Counted from the stretch's first letter, positions 43,301 to 52,035 are shown. The stretch: 64,000 nt of DNA from Pedobacter frigiditerrae (GCF_004331645.1 NZ_SJSK01000003.1:372301-436300), one strand, 5' to 3'. A program made the numbers and translations. The notes: generated by a model from the sequence alone, not told the origin.

Positions 43301-44295
43301 TGGCTAAAATGCTTTTGGTTTTTAGTTACGTTTTCCATTGTCCATTTTATTTCGCCCTTAAAGTCTTCCTGTCTCACTTGGCAATTTGGCATTTTGCAAT
43401 AATTGCAACAAGCAGGCAAACAAGGGTCTGCGTGTATAAATAATTCAGTTTGGTGAGAACCAGTAATGTTAATCAATTTATCAATACTTGATATTTCTTT
43501 ATGGACAGTATTTAAATCGAAGTAATATGGAAGTGTAACGTGGCAATCTATATGTAAATCTGCTCCGTATTGTTGAGCTCGTAAATTATGTACATCAATC
43601 CAACTATTTTGCCTATTGCCTTGTAAAACAGTTACTATCTCCTTAACCAGTTCTATATTACTTTCATCCATTAAACCACCAACAGATTTTCTGGTTAATT
43701 TATAGCCATTAAAAATAATATATAAACCAAGGGCGATTGAAATAACTCCATCTAGCCAATAAAATTGAGTGAATTGAATTAAAATCACACCTAAAACTAA
43801 TCCAGCACTGCTAATAGAATCGGTTAATAAATGTTTACCATCAGCCTCTAATGTAATAGATTGATGTTTTTTACCTGTTTGAATTAAATAAAAGCCAATT
43901 ATTAAATTAATAAAACCTGTAGCTCCAATAATTATTGCTCCGTCAAACAGTTGTTTGATTTCACTTGGATAGAATAAATCATGAGCTGACTTAAATATAA
44001 TGATTATCCCAGCAACGCCAATTAAAACACCTTCTACAAACGCCGAGAAAAACTCAACCTTACCGTGGCCATAAGGATGGTTTTCATCTTTAGGTAAAGT
44101 GCTTAAATAGATGCTGTAAAACGCAAATGAACTGGCAATCACGTTAACAATGCTTTCTGCTGCATCAGTTAAAATTGCATTAGAATTAGTTAAAAAATAA
44201 GCTGCAAACTTTGCTAGCATTAAAATAATGCTCACACAGAGTGAAATAAGAATGGCTTTCTTTTTTGGATGCAAAATCTGATATTTAGCAGGCAA
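43297..44295 (-). CDS. Cation diffusion facilitator transporter with Cys-rich tail
   Basis: 332 residues. Six membrane helices with the metal site TDAAESIVNVIASSFA (helix 2) and DGKHLLTDSISSAGLV (helix 5), followed by a ferredoxin-like cytoplasmic domain. The C-terminal end is unusual: HADPCLPACCNYCKMPNC holds six Cys in 18 residues plus a His, which could bind a soft metal such as zinc or iron. It is the first gene of the five-gene operon leading to bioA and the ferritin-like protein. Confidence 0.88.
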   Translation of the reverse strand: MPAKYQILHPKKKAILISLCVSIILMLAKFAAYFLTNSNAILTDAAESIVNVIASSFAFYSIYLSTLPKDENHPYGHGKVEFFSAFVEGVLIGVAGIIIIFKSAHDLFYPSEIKQLFDGAIIIGATGFINLIIGFYLIQTGKKHQSITLEADGKHLLTDSISSAGLVLGVILIQFTQFYWLDGVISIALGLYIIFNGYKLTRKSVGGLMDESNIELVKEIVTVLQGNRQNSWIDVHNLRAQQYGADLHIDCHVTLPYYFDLNTVHKEISSIDKLINITGSHQTELFIHADPCLPACCNYCKMPNCQVRQEDFKGEIKWTMENVTKNQKHFSQ

Positions 44296-44340
44296 AAATA
44301 CAGTTTAAGCACCGAATTTTAAGAAAAAGTATCTTTTTTA

Positions 44341-44370
44341 TTGCCTAGTAACATTTGGTTTTTATATTTG
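44341..44370 (+). promoter_or_regulatory. Consensus Bacteroidota promoter of the aminotransferase gene
   Basis: TTG at 44341-44343, 19 bases, then TATATTTG at 44363-44370: an exact match to TTG-N19-TAnnTTTG. The start codon at 44389 follows closely. It also shows that the TTG at 44341 is not a translation start. Confidence 0.8.
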
Positions 44371-44388
44371 CGCATTCACAAAAATATT

Positions 44389-45585
44389 ATGGCAGTTTTA
44401 TCTCAAAGAATCAACAACTTATCAGAGTCAGCTACACTTAAAATGACCAAACTTGGTCGCGAATTAGCAGCTAAAGGAATTAATATTATTAGCTTAAGCA
44501 TTGGCGAACCAGATTTTAATACACCAGATCACGTAAAGGAAGCTGCAAAAACAGCGTTAGACGAAAACTATACTCGCTACTCTCCAGTTCCGGGATACCC
44601 AGAATTGCGCCAGGCGATTGTAAATAAGTTAAAAACAGAAAATAATTTAGATTACGATATTTCTCAAATTGTAGTTTCTACTGGAGCTAAGCAATCTTTA
44701 TCTAACGTTATTTTAACTTTAATTAACCCAGGAGAAGAAGTTATCATTCCAACTCCTTATTGGGTTTCTTATTCTGAAATGGTTGTTTTAGCTGAAGGTA
44801 AATCTGTTTTTATCGATACAACAATTGAAAGTGATTTTAAAATTACTCCAGAACAATTAGAAGCTGCAATTACTCCTAAAAGTAAGCTTTTCATGTTCTC
44901 ATCTCCTTGTAACCCAACAGGTACGGTTTACAGCAGAGAAGAATTAGCGGCATTAGTTATGGTATTTGAGAAATATCCAGATATCTATATTTTATCTGAT
45001 GAGATTTATGAGCACATCAACTTTGTTGATCAGCATGAGTCTATCGCTCAATTTGACAGCATTAAAGATCGTGTAATTATCGTAAATGGTTTTTCTAAGG
45101 CATTTGCAATGACTGGTTGGAGATTAGGCTACATTGCAGCAAACAAAGAAATTGCTGCAGCTAACGATAAAATGCAAGGTCAAACCACTTCAGGAACTTG
45201 TTCTATCTCACAACGTGCTGGCATTGTAGCCTATGAGTCGGGTTTAGAGACTGTATTAGAAATGAAAAAGGCTTTTGCAAGACGTAGACAGTTAGTTTAT
45301 GAATTGTTGAATGATATTCCAGGAGTTAAAACAAATTTACCTGATGGTGCATTTTATTTCTTCCCAGAAATAAGTTCTTTCTTCGGCAAAAAAGATGCTG
45401 ATGGAAATGTAATTAAAGATTCTGCAGATTTAGCTTTATACTTGTTAAATGTTGGTCACGTTGCTACTGTAGGTGGTGATTCATTTGGAAACAACAACTA
45501 TATTCGTTTATCTTATGCAGCATCCGACGAAAGCTTAATTGAAGCTTTAAGAAGAATTAAAGAAGCATTAGCTAAATTGAGCTAG
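44389..45585 (+). CDS. Pyridoxal phosphate aminotransferase (aspartate/prephenate type)
   Basis: 398 residues from the MAVLSQRINNLSESATLKM start; the longer frame would begin in the promoter. Class I aminotransferase with SIGEPDFNTPDHV, PTPYWVSY, the PLP Asn in FSSPCNPTGTVY, DEIYEHI and the Schiff-base Lys237 in NGFSKAFAMTGWRLGY. It resembles the 1-beta subgroup that transfers the amino group of aspartate to oxoglutarate or prephenate. It is monocistronic between a consensus promoter and a terminator. Confidence 0.92.
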   Translation: MAVLSQRINNLSESATLKMTKLGRELAAKGINIISLSIGEPDFNTPDHVKEAAKTALDENYTRYSPVPGYPELRQAIVNKLKTENNLDYDISQIVVSTGAKQSLSNVILTLINPGEEVIIPTPYWVSYSEMVVLAEGKSVFIDTTIESDFKITPEQLEAAITPKSKLFMFSSPCNPTGTVYSREELAALVMVFEKYPDIYILSDEIYEHINFVDQHESIAQFDSIKDRVIIVNGFSKAFAMTGWRLGYIAANKEIAAANDKMQGQTTSGTCSISQRAGIVAYESGLETVLEMKKAFARRRQLVYELLNDIPGVKTNLPDGAFYFFPEISSFFGKKDADGNVIKDSADLALYLLNVGHVATVGGDSFGNNNYIRLSYAASDESLIEALRRIKEALAKLS

Positions 45586-45626
45586 TTTTTTTAGAGCTAA
45601 TAACCACTTTCATAAAAATAGTTACC

Positions 45627-45659
45627 AAAAATGAGCAGAAAAAACTGCTCATTTTTTTA
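45627..45659 (+). terminator. Terminator after the aminotransferase gene
   Basis: AAAAATGAGCAG pairs with CTGCTCATTTTT around a loop of A, followed by more T. Symmetric A and T tracts allow action on both strands. Confidence 0.87.
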
Positions 45660-45682
45660 TGTTTTGTTTTGAAATTTGCCAA

Positions 45683-45708
45683 GCCCCGTTTAAGGGATTT
45701 AGGGGTTA
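45683..45708. repeat. CCCCTAA-type repeat at the ABC permease stop
   Basis: GCCCCGTTTAAGGGATTTAG plus GGGTTAA. On the minus strand the gene ends TCT-TAA-CCCC, so the repeat supplies the stop. The same junction occurs at the xerD end (10271). Confidence 0.7.
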
Positions 45709-46953
45709 AGAACGTATCGCTTCAACTGGATCTAACCTTGAAGCGGCATAAGCTGGCCAAAAACCTGCGATTAAACCAATAATAACTGAAACACCTATAC
45801 CTAATGTTATATTACTAAGATATAAAATCACTTCAACATCAGCAAGGTACGTAATTAACAATGTACCTATATATACCAATCCAAGTCCAAATAAACCTCC
45901 CATGATACATAAAGCAACTGCTTCAAAAATAAATTGCAATAAGATAAAGTAGTTTTTAGCGCCTAAAGATTTTTGAATACCTATAATATTTGTGCGTTCT
46001 TTTACAGAAACAAACATAATATTTGCAATGCCAAAACCACCAACCAGTATGGAGAATCCACCGATTATCCAGCCTGCAATTTTAACTACTCCAAACATGA
46101 TATCTAATTGGTTAGAAAGCATGGTAGTTTTATTCAGGGAAAAATCATCCTCTTGACCAGGTCTTAATCTACGAATGGACCTCATTTGTCCTTTCAATTC
46201 GCTTTCCACTTCCTCTAAACTGATATTCTCTTTTCCTCTAACCGTAACTTGTGGGTTATATCGTTCGTTATTTACATCGAACATACTTTTAGCCAGATTT
46301 AATGGTATAAGAACATTTTTATCTTGAGACATCCCCATCATGTCCTCACCCTCTCTTTTAAAAACCCCAACAACCGTAACTCGTCTACCCATTACCTTAA
46401 TCTGTTTTCCAACTGGTTCGTCACCATCAAACAAACCATCAGCAATTTCTGCCCCTAATATACAAACGGGTGAACCAGCCCTGCCTTCACTTTCTGTAAA
46501 ATATCTTCCATCTCCAAACTCTAAATCCCAAGTTTTATCGTATTCTTGAGAAGCTGCATTTAAACTCGCTCCATCAACAGAATTGCTACGATATTTAATG
46601 GTGCGATTACTGGTCGAAACCTCATAACATACCCCAACCGCCATATCCATACGGTTTTTTAAGGCATTATAATCTCTTAATGATGGCTCAGGGCGATTAA
46701 CATATTTCCACCAAGGAAAATTATCACTAAAAATCCAAGGCCATTTTTGCACAAATAATGTATTTGAGCCTAATTTATCAACGCTACTTTGAATTTTATT
46801 TTTCATTGTATCTACACCGGTAAATACAGCTATGATTATAAAAATACCAATTGTAATACCAAGTAGAGAAAGTGCGGTTCTTAATTTATTTTGACGAAGT
46901 GCATCCCAAGCAAACCTGAAACTCTCACCAATAAGTCTAAAAATCATCATCAT
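45706..46953 (-). CDS. ABC transporter permease (MacB/FtsX family)
   Basis: 415 residues. One N-terminal helix (about 27-47, TALSLLGITIGIFIIIAVFT), a large periplasmic domain of about 220 residues (MacB_PCD type), then three helices in the FtsX domain (from about 290), ending DPVEAIRS. This is the MacB-like topology for lipoprotein, toxin or peptide handling driven from the periplasmic side. A fitting ATPase is encoded 3.2 kb away (50174-50932). The stop codon lies in a palindromic repeat. Confidence 0.9.
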   Translation of the reverse strand: MMMIFRLIGESFRFAWDALRQNKLRTALSLLGITIGIFIIIAVFTGVDTMKNKIQSSVDKLGSNTLFVQKWPWIFSDNFPWWKYVNRPEPSLRDYNALKNRMDMAVGVCYEVSTSNRTIKYRSNSVDGASLNAASQEYDKTWDLEFGDGRYFTESEGRAGSPVCILGAEIADGLFDGDEPVGKQIKVMGRRVTVVGVFKREGEDMMGMSQDKNVLIPLNLAKSMFDVNNERYNPQVTVRGKENISLEEVESELKGQMRSIRRLRPGQEDDFSLNKTTMLSNQLDIMFGVVKIAGWIIGGFSILVGGFGIANIMFVSVKERTNIIGIQKSLGAKNYFILLQFIFEAVALCIMGGLFGLGLVYIGTLLITYLADVEVILYLSNITLGIGVSVIIGLIAGFWPAYAASRLDPVEAIRS

Positions 46954-47078
46954 ATCGTTTAGACCAAAAATACTTAAAAAGGTTACACATAGTGATGTAT
47001 ATTATAAAAAATACAATCGATTAGGTTAGTGCTAAAACACATAGAATTATTAATTGCAAAAAACATAATTATAATTTG

Positions 47079-47086
47079 TAAATTTG
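47079..47086 (+). promoter_or_regulatory. -7 box of queA
   Basis: TAAATTTG matches TAnnTTTG exactly, 28 bp before the queA ATG. A TTG lies at 47054-47056 with 22 bases between, slightly longer than usual. Confidence 0.6.
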
Positions 47087-47113
47087 CGCCCTAATTTACT
47101 ACATCAAAAAAAC

Positions 47114-48163
47114 ATGAAGTTATCTCAATTTAAGTTTAATTTACCTGAATCGCTTTTAGCGAACAATCCTGCAGAAAATAGAGACGAAGCCCGTTTAATG
47201 GTTTTGCACAAAGATAGTGGCAAGATTGAGCATAAGATTTTTAAAGATGTTTTAGGGTATTTTGATGACAAGGATGTAATGATCCTTAATAATACAAAAG
47301 TATTTCCTGCTCGTTTATATGGAAATAAAGAAAAAACTGGAGCAACAATTGAAGTTTTTTTACTTCGCGAATTAAATAAAGAATTACGTTTATGGGATGT
47401 TTTGGTAGATCCAGCTCGTAAAATTCGTGTTGGAAATAAGTTATATTTTGGCGATGACGATTTATTAGTTGCCGAAGTTGTAGATAACACTACTTCTCGT
47501 GGCCGTACTATTCGCTTCTTATTTGATGGTACCGACGAAGAATTCAGAAAAAATGTTGAAATCCTAGGAGAAACACCACTTCCAAAATATATCAAACGTA
47601 AAGCAACTGCTCAAGATAAAGAACGTTACCAAACAATTTTCGCTAAGCATGAGGGTGCTGTAGCAGCTCCAACTGCTGGTTTACACTTTAGCAGGGAGTT
47701 AATGAAACGTTTAGAATTAAAAGGTGTAGATTTTGCTGAAGTTACCTTGCACGTTGGTTTAGGTACTTTTAGACCTGTTGAGGTAGAAGATTTAACTAAA
47801 CACAAAATGGACTCGGAGCAGTTTATTATTGAGCAACCTGCTGTTGATATTGTTAACAAGGCAATCGATGATAAAAGAAGAATTTGTGCGGTTGGTACAA
47901 CATCTATGCGTGCTATCGAATCTGCAGTTTCATCTGGCAGAAGATTAAAACCTGCTAACGATTGGACTAGCAAGTTTATCTTCCCTCCGTACGATTTCAG
48001 TATTGCAAATTGTATGATTACTAACTTCCACACACCAGAATCAACTTTGTTAATGATGGTAAGTGCATTTGGAGGCTACGAAAATGTAATGAATGCATAC
48101 CAAGTAGCGTTAAAGGAGAAGTATCGCTTTTATAGCTATGGCGATGCGATGTTAATTATATAG
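47114..48163 (+). CDS. queA: S-adenosylmethionine:tRNA ribosyltransferase-isomerase
   Basis: 349 residues from [20 protein letters not shown]. Moves the ribosyl part of SAM onto preQ1 in tRNA to make epoxyqueuosine. Family blocks are [61 protein letters not shown] and [17 protein letters not shown]. The longer frame from 47084 begins inside the promoter and is rejected. No preQ1 riboswitch is seen upstream. A heptamer hairpin separates it from ispD. Confidence 0.95.
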   Translation: MKLSQFKFNLPESLLANNPAENRDEARLMVLHKDSGKIEHKIFKDVLGYFDDKDVMILNNTKVFPARLYGNKEKTGATIEVFLLRELNKELRLWDVLVDPARKIRVGNKLYFGDDDLLVAEVVDNTTSRGRTIRFLFDGTDEEFRKNVEILGETPLPKYIKRKATAQDKERYQTIFAKHEGAVAAPTAGLHFSRELMKRLELKGVDFAEVTLHVGLGTFRPVEVEDLTKHKMDSEQFIIEQPAVDIVNKAIDDKRRICAVGTTSMRAIESAVSSGRRLKPANDWTSKFIFPPYDFSIANCMITNFHTPESTLLMMVSAFGGYENVMNAYQVALKEKYRFYSYGDAMLII

Positions 48164-48165
48164 AA

Positions 48166-48232
48166 GTTAGTATTTAGTATAAAGTATTTAGATAAACTTG
48201 TCTAAATACTTTATACTAACATCTAAATACTC
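48166..48232. repeat. Palindromic heptamer array between queA and ispD
   Basis: Units GTTAGTA, TTTAGTA, TAAAGTA, TTTAGAT are followed by AAACTTG and then TCTAAAT, ACTTTAT, ACTAACA, TCTAAAT. The second half is the reverse complement of the first, so the array folds into a long hairpin. It fills the 72-nt gap almost completely and ends 4 nt before the ispD start. Confidence 0.8.
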
Positions 48233-48235
48233 AAA

Positions 48236-48898
48236 ATGAAATACTACGCAATAATTGTTGGTGGCGGATCTGGTAAGCGTATGCAAAACTCAGTTGCTAA
48301 ACAATTTTTATTGCTAAAAGATAAGCCCGTGCTTATGCACACTATGTTGGCTTTTCACAATTCTATATTCAATCCAGAAATTATTCTTGTTTTAAATGCT
48401 GATTTACACCAACAGTGGGAAGAATTATGCTTTAAGCATAACTTCGATATCCCTCACCTTATTATTCGTGGTGGCGAGCAAAGATTCCATTCTGTAAGAA
48501 ATGGATTGATGGCCATTAAAGATGAAGGAATTGTGGCTATACACGACGCCGTTAGACCCATTATTAGCAGCAAGCTCATAGCTAATGCTTATGAAGTAGC
48601 TGAGCAAAAAGGAAATGCCGTTACGTGTATAAAGCCTAGTGATTCTGTTAGAAAGGTAAAAGACAAGGAAAGCAAGATTATCAATAGAGACGAATTAGTA
48701 TTAATTCAAACTCCGCAAACTTTCGAAATAAGTCAATTAAGAACAGCGTACCAACAGCATTACAGACCTAAATTTACAGATGATGCTTCTGTAGTAGAAA
48801 AAGCTGGTTTTAAAATCAACCTTATTGAAGGAGAAAGAAACAACATCAAAATCACTTATCCAGAAGATTTAGAATTAGCAGCTTTTCTAATAAAATAA
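48236..48898 (+). CDS. ispD: 2-C-methyl-D-erythritol 4-phosphate cytidylyltransferase
   Basis: 220 residues. Joins CTP and MEP in the non-mevalonate isoprenoid pathway. The nucleotide loop is IIVGGGSGKRMQNSVAKQF (7-25), VAIHDAVRPIIS (about 99-110) binds metal and base, and the DDASVVEKAGFKINLIEGE block near 180-198 is typical. ispF is not adjacent. It probably shares a transcript with queA if the heptamer hairpin allows read-through. Confidence 0.95.
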   Translation: MKYYAIIVGGGSGKRMQNSVAKQFLLLKDKPVLMHTMLAFHNSIFNPEIILVLNADLHQQWEELCFKHNFDIPHLIIRGGEQRFHSVRNGLMAIKDEGIVAIHDAVRPIISSKLIANAYEVAEQKGNAVTCIKPSDSVRKVKDKESKIINRDELVLIQTPQTFEISQLRTAYQQHYRPKFTDDASVVEKAGFKINLIEGERNNIKITYPEDLELAAFLIK

Positions 48899-48901
48899 AA
48901 A

Positions 48902-48939
48902 AGCCCTGATAAATTAATTATCAGAGCTCAATTATTTTT
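48902..48939. terminator. Terminator between ispD and the small membrane gene
   Basis: AGCCCTGATAA pairs with TTATCAGAGCT (one mismatch), followed by an ATTATTTTTG tract. It serves the convergent pair. Confidence 0.65.
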
Positions 48940-48946
48940 GTGCTAT

Positions 48947-49099
48947 CTAGGCTGCGCCTCTAATTACTTTTAATAGAATAGCAACAATTGCTATTACCAA
49001 TAAAACGTGAATTATACCGCCTGTGTAAAAGCCTCCAAGGAAGCTGATTGCCCAGATGATGACTAAGATTACTGCGATAACATAAAGTAGATTTCCCAT
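48947..49099 (-). CDS. Lmo0937-family small membrane protein
   Basis: 50 residues: MGNLLYVIAVILVIIWAISF, then LGGFYTGGIIHVLLVIAIVA and ILLKVIRGAA. There are two hydrophobic helices around a Gly-rich turn with a conserved His. This matches the tiny two-helix membrane family first named from Listeria lmo0937, often induced by stress. No function is established. The downstream end abuts the ispD terminator; the 144 bp upstream hold the terminator of the next gene. Confidence 0.85.
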   Translation of the reverse strand: MGNLLYVIAVILVIIWAISFLGGFYTGGIIHVLLVIAIVAILLKVIRGAA

Positions 49100-49193
49100 G
49101 ACATTTAGATTTTAGTTGATTAATAAGTTTATAATATTTTCGTTTTTATCCGATTTCTAAACATTAACAACAACTAGCTCTAAATTGTTCTAT

Positions 49194-49229
49194 AAAATAA
49201 AAAAACCTCAGTTTTTATACTGAGGCTTT
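49194..49229 (-). terminator. Terminator of the DUF2795 gene
   Basis: On the minus strand GCCTCAG and CTGAGG form the stem around TATAAAAA, followed by TTTTTTTATTTTA. It sits 15 bp after the stop codon of the DUF2795 gene. Confidence 0.88.
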
Positions 49230-49243
49230 TAAATCTTTAGGCT

Positions 49244-49465
49244 TTAATATTCATCTTCATTAAAGAAGAAGTCATCTTTGGTAGGATAATCCGGCCAAAT
49301 TTCTTCAATAGTTTCATAAGGCTCACCATCATCTTCCAATGCTTGTAAATTTTCAATCACCTCTACAGGTGCACCAGAACGGATACCGTAATCTATTAAT
49401 TCGTCTTTTGTTGCAGGCCATGGAGCGTCTTCCAAGTGCGATGCGAGTTCTAATGTCCAATACAT
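49244..49465 (-). CDS. DUF2795 family protein
   Basis: 73 residues from MYWTLELASHLEDAPWPATK; a longer frame to 49531 runs through the promoter. The pattern ELIDYGIRSGAPVEVIENLQ followed by IWPDYPTKDDFFFNEDEY is the Bacteroidota form of DUF2795, a small acidic protein with a helix-turn-helix-like core and unknown role. It is well conserved and has its own promoter and terminator, so it is probably a housekeeping gene. Confidence 0.85.
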   Translation of the reverse strand: MYWTLELASHLEDAPWPATKDELIDYGIRSGAPVEVIENLQALEDDGEPYETIEEIWPDYPTKDDFFFNEDEY

Positions 49466-49499
49466 ATTCTTAATATTAATTATTCTAAATCTGAAAGCG

Positions 49500-49531
49500 C
49501 AAAAGTATGTTAAAAAAAATGAGCAAAACAA
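49500..49531 (-). promoter_or_regulatory. Promoter of the DUF2795 gene
   Basis: On the minus strand TACTTTTG (49500-49507) matches TAnnTTTG. TTG triplets at 49524-49526 and 49529-49531 give spacings of 16 and 21 bases. The start codon is at 49465. Confidence 0.6.
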
Positions 49532-49548
49532 ATATTTTTTTCCACTAT

Positions 49549-50097
49549 TTAAATTCGTGGTATCCAGATGTTTTCTTCTGTTTTAGCATCGTCATTCAAT
49601 TTACGAGCCAAAACAAATAAATAATCACTTAATCTGTTCAAATAAATTGTAATATTGCTGTCAACAAAGCTAGATGAAGCCAATTCAACCGTTAATCTTT
49701 CTGCTCTTCTGCACACACAACGAGCTAAATGACAATAAGATACAACAGTATTTCCTCCTGGTAATATAAAATTTTTTAAAGCAGGAAGAACTTCATTCAT
49801 ATCATCCATTTCTTTTTCCAGTAACACAATATCACTTTCTAAGAGGTCGGGAATTTTCATTTTAGACTTCTTTGGGTCCGATGCTAATGAAGAACCAATT
49901 GTGAATAACCTATCTTGAATTTCCTTTAAAACCTGTTGGTGATGCGTATCTATAGCCTGACACATGATTAAACCTATGTAAGAATTTAATTCATCAACCG
50001 TTCCGTAACTCTCAATTCTAATGTGATATTTAGGCACACGTACACCTCCAATTAGTGAGGTTTCGCCTTTATCTCCAGTTTTGGTGTAAATCTTCAT
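49549..50097 (-). CDS. Cob(I)alamin adenosyltransferase (PduO type)
   Basis: 182 residues from MKIYTKTGDKGETSLIGGVR; the upstream in-frame ATG at 50160 would translate the heptamer array. Transfers the 5'-deoxyadenosyl group of ATP to reduced corrinoid. ATP-binding residues are in the KIYTKTGDKGETSLIGG start, and CVCRRAERLTVEL with NRLSDYLFVLAR forms the corrinoid-side helices. No other cobalamin genes or riboswitch are in the window. The ABC ATPase gene lies 76 bp upstream across the repeat. Confidence 0.92.
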   Translation of the reverse strand: MKIYTKTGDKGETSLIGGVRVPKYHIRIESYGTVDELNSYIGLIMCQAIDTHHQQVLKEIQDRLFTIGSSLASDPKKSKMKIPDLLESDIVLLEKEMDDMNEVLPALKNFILPGGNTVVSYCHLARCVCRRAERLTVELASSSFVDSNITIYLNRLSDYLFVLARKLNDDAKTEENIWIPRI

Positions 50098-50100
50098 TTT

Positions 50101-50170
50101 GAGATATGAGTATTGAGATATGAGTATTGAGACTTGGCTTATCTCAAATCTAAATCTCACATCTCATATC
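50101..50170. repeat. Two opposed heptamer arrays before the adenosyltransferase gene
   Basis: GAGATAT-GAGTATT occurs twice in tandem (50101-50128). Then come complementary units CTCAAAT, CTAAAT, CTCACAT and CTCATAT (50143-50169). The opposed halves can fold into a hairpin. It is the longest array in the window apart from the one at 48166. Confidence 0.82.
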
Positions 50171-50173
50171 AAG

Positions 50174-50932
50174 TTAAACTATGCTTTCAAAATCATCACC
50201 TTTTTTCTCTAAATGAGATAAACGAGGTGAAACTGTTTTGATATCTTCGTTGATGTAATCTTTTTCTATCAATCCATCACGCATACGTACGATACGGTGT
50301 GCATGTTGTGCGATATCTTCCTCATGAGTAACCAGAATAATGGTATTCCCTTTACTGTGAATCTCTTCTAATAATCCCATAATTTCAATAGAAGTTTTTG
50401 TATCTAAGTTACCCGTTGGCTCATCCGCTAATATAATAGACGGATTATTGATTAATGCTCTTGCAACAGCAACACGTTGGCGTTGCCCACCAGAAAGTTC
50501 ATTTGGCTTGTGTGTAACACGATTACCTAATCCAACATTTTCTAAAGCTTTAGTTGCACGCTCATTACGTTCCTTTTTACTGGCACCTGCATAAATTAAA
50601 GGCAATGCAACATTATCTAATGAGGTAGCACGAGGCAGAAGGTTGAATGTTTGAAAAACAAAACCTATTTCAGAATTGCGCACTTCAGCTAACTCGTTTT
50701 CAGTCATGTGACTTACATTGGTACCATTTAAGATATAATCACCTTTGCTTGGCGTATCTAAACAACCTAAAATATTCATTAATGTAGATTTTCCAGAACC
50801 TGATGGACCCATTAAAGCTACAAACTCTCCTTTGTTGATTGAAAGGCTAACAGATTTTAAAGCGTGAATAACTTCTGAGCCAATAACATATTTACGGCCT
50901 ATATCATTAATGGTAATGAGTGCTTTTTGCAT
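50174..50932 (-). CDS. ABC transporter ATP-binding protein (LolD/MacB type)
   Basis: 252 residues. Walker [10 protein letters not shown] (42-50), Q-loop FVFQTFNLL, signature [15 protein letters not shown] and Walker [13 protein letters not shown] are all intact, followed by [20 protein letters not shown]. The GNLD wording is typical for the MacB/LolD/FtsE group, and the MacB-like permease at 45706-46953 is the likely partner although not adjacent. A C-terminal tail of about 25 residues is extra. Confidence 0.92.
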   Translation of the reverse strand: MQKALITINDIGRKYVIGSEVIHALKSVSLSINKGEFVALMGPSGSGKSTLMNILGCLDTPSKGDYILNGTNVSHMTENELAEVRNSEIGFVFQTFNLLPRATSLDNVALPLIYAGASKKERNERATKALENVGLGNRVTHKPNELSGGQRQRVAVARALINNPSIILADEPTGNLDTKTSIEIMGLLEEIHSKGNTIILVTHEEDIAQHAHRIVRMRDGLIEKDYINEDIKTVSPRLSHLEKKGDDFESIV

Positions 50933-51015
50933 TGTGTGGATTCTATTTTATGGTGATACAGCTATTGTTTTTTCTTTTTTTAGACAGGCTATGCCTATCA
51001 TATGTTACAGTTAAA

Positions 51016-51306
51016 TCACTTTTCTATAATCTTTGGCACAAAGAAAAAGCTTTCGTTATGTTTAGCCGAGTTCTTTAAGCCATCTTCCACACTAATTTCT
51101 TGTCTAGCAATATCTTCACGCCACACATTAACTTCCTCATTCATATAAACAAGCGGTTTTACTCCTGTTGTGTCCAATTCATTTAGTTTTTCCATAAAGG
51201 TTAAAATCTTATTCATTTCAACAGTTAGTGTTTCCACTTCTTCTTCTTTTATGTCAATTCTTGCTAAGTCTGCGACTTTATGAACAGTTTGTTTATCTAT
51301 TATCAT
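51016..51306 (-). CDS. gatC: Aspartyl/glutamyl-tRNA amidotransferase subunit C
   Basis: 96 residues. Small structural subunit that holds GatA and GatB together in the complex turning Glu-tRNA(Gln) or Asp-tRNA(Asn) into the amide forms. The family pattern VHKVADLARIDIKEEEVETL, then MNKILTFMEKLNELDTTGVK and a C-terminal FFFVPKIIEK is clear. It directly follows the acyltransferase gene with no gap. gatA and gatB are elsewhere. Confidence 0.93.
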   Translation of the reverse strand: MIIDKQTVHKVADLARIDIKEEEVETLTVEMNKILTFMEKLNELDTTGVKPLVYMNEEVNVWREDIARQEISVEDGLKNSAKHNESFFFVPKIIEK

Positions 51307-52035
51307 CTATTTTTGTAGCTTACTGTTTATCTTTTTAAAAACTTCTTCCTTTAAGGCATCAGCACTATCTTCAGCTAAGATAGTAGTTAAAATTGGCTCA
51401 TGAACATAAATATCACCAATTCCAGGCCTAGTACCAAACTTCATCCCGTCATCCCACATGATTTGCCAAATATTTATCACACTTACTGGCACAATAGGAA
51501 TGTTTTTTTCTATTGCTAACCTAAATGGTCCATTCTTAAATTCTTGCAAAATTGGCGGATAGGCATTATCAATTCTTCCCTCAGGAAAAATAATTAAACT
51601 CATTCCTTTTTCTAAATTTTCACCAGCCTTTTTAAATGCCCTAAATGCTGATATTTTACTCTCACGAGATACGGCAATATCAATGGTTCTAAAAAAGATG
51701 CCCAATACCGGGTTTTTCATTAATTCTTCTTTTCCCATAAAATGGTATCGTCCTTTGGCTAATAAGCAAAAAATAATGATATCTAAATTAGAGGTATGAT
51801 TGGCACAGTAAATATAAGTTTGGTTTTTATCCAACTCTTTTTCAAAACTGAACTTGAAGAAAATACCTACAACTGCCGTACATAAAAAAGAATGTAATGT
51901 TCTTATCTTATTTACGAATGAATAATTTTTGGGATTTTTGGTCCCTAAAACATAGATAGGCCAAAATAGAATAAAGAAAAAAAGGATACTGAATAAAGAA
52001 AAGACGTAATGTATCTTTCTGAGTAGTTTAATCAT
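51307..52035 (-). CDS. plsC: 1-acyl-sn-glycerol-3-phosphate acyltransferase
   Basis: 242 residues. Adds the second acyl chain in phosphatidic acid synthesis. An N-terminal hydrophobic segment (about 10-32) anchors it to the inner membrane. The catalytic NHTSNLD (His80-x4-Asp85), the FMGKEELMKNPVLG segment, FPEGRID (about 150-156) and PIVPVSVIN are the four acyltransferase motifs. It ends one base before gatC starts. Confidence 0.9.
   Translation of the reverse strand: MIKLLRKIHYVFSLFSILFFFILFWPIYVLGTKNPKNYSFVNKIRTLHSFLCTAVVGIFFKFSFEKELDKNQTYIYCANHTSNLDIIIFCLLAKGRYHFMGKEELMKNPVLGIFFRTIDIAVSRESKISAFRAFKKAGENLEKGMSLIIFPEGRIDNAYPPILQEFKNGPFRLAIEKNIPIVPVSVINIWQIMWDDGMKFGTRPGIGDIYVHEPILTTILAEDSADALKEEVFKKINSKLQK

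Noticed and set aside
44341..44388. Earlier start of the aminotransferase gene
   Set aside because: The TTG is the -33 element of a perfect promoter, and the added residues are not family sequence.
47084..47113. Earlier start of queA
   Set aside because: It lies in the -7 region; the family starts at MKLSQFKF.
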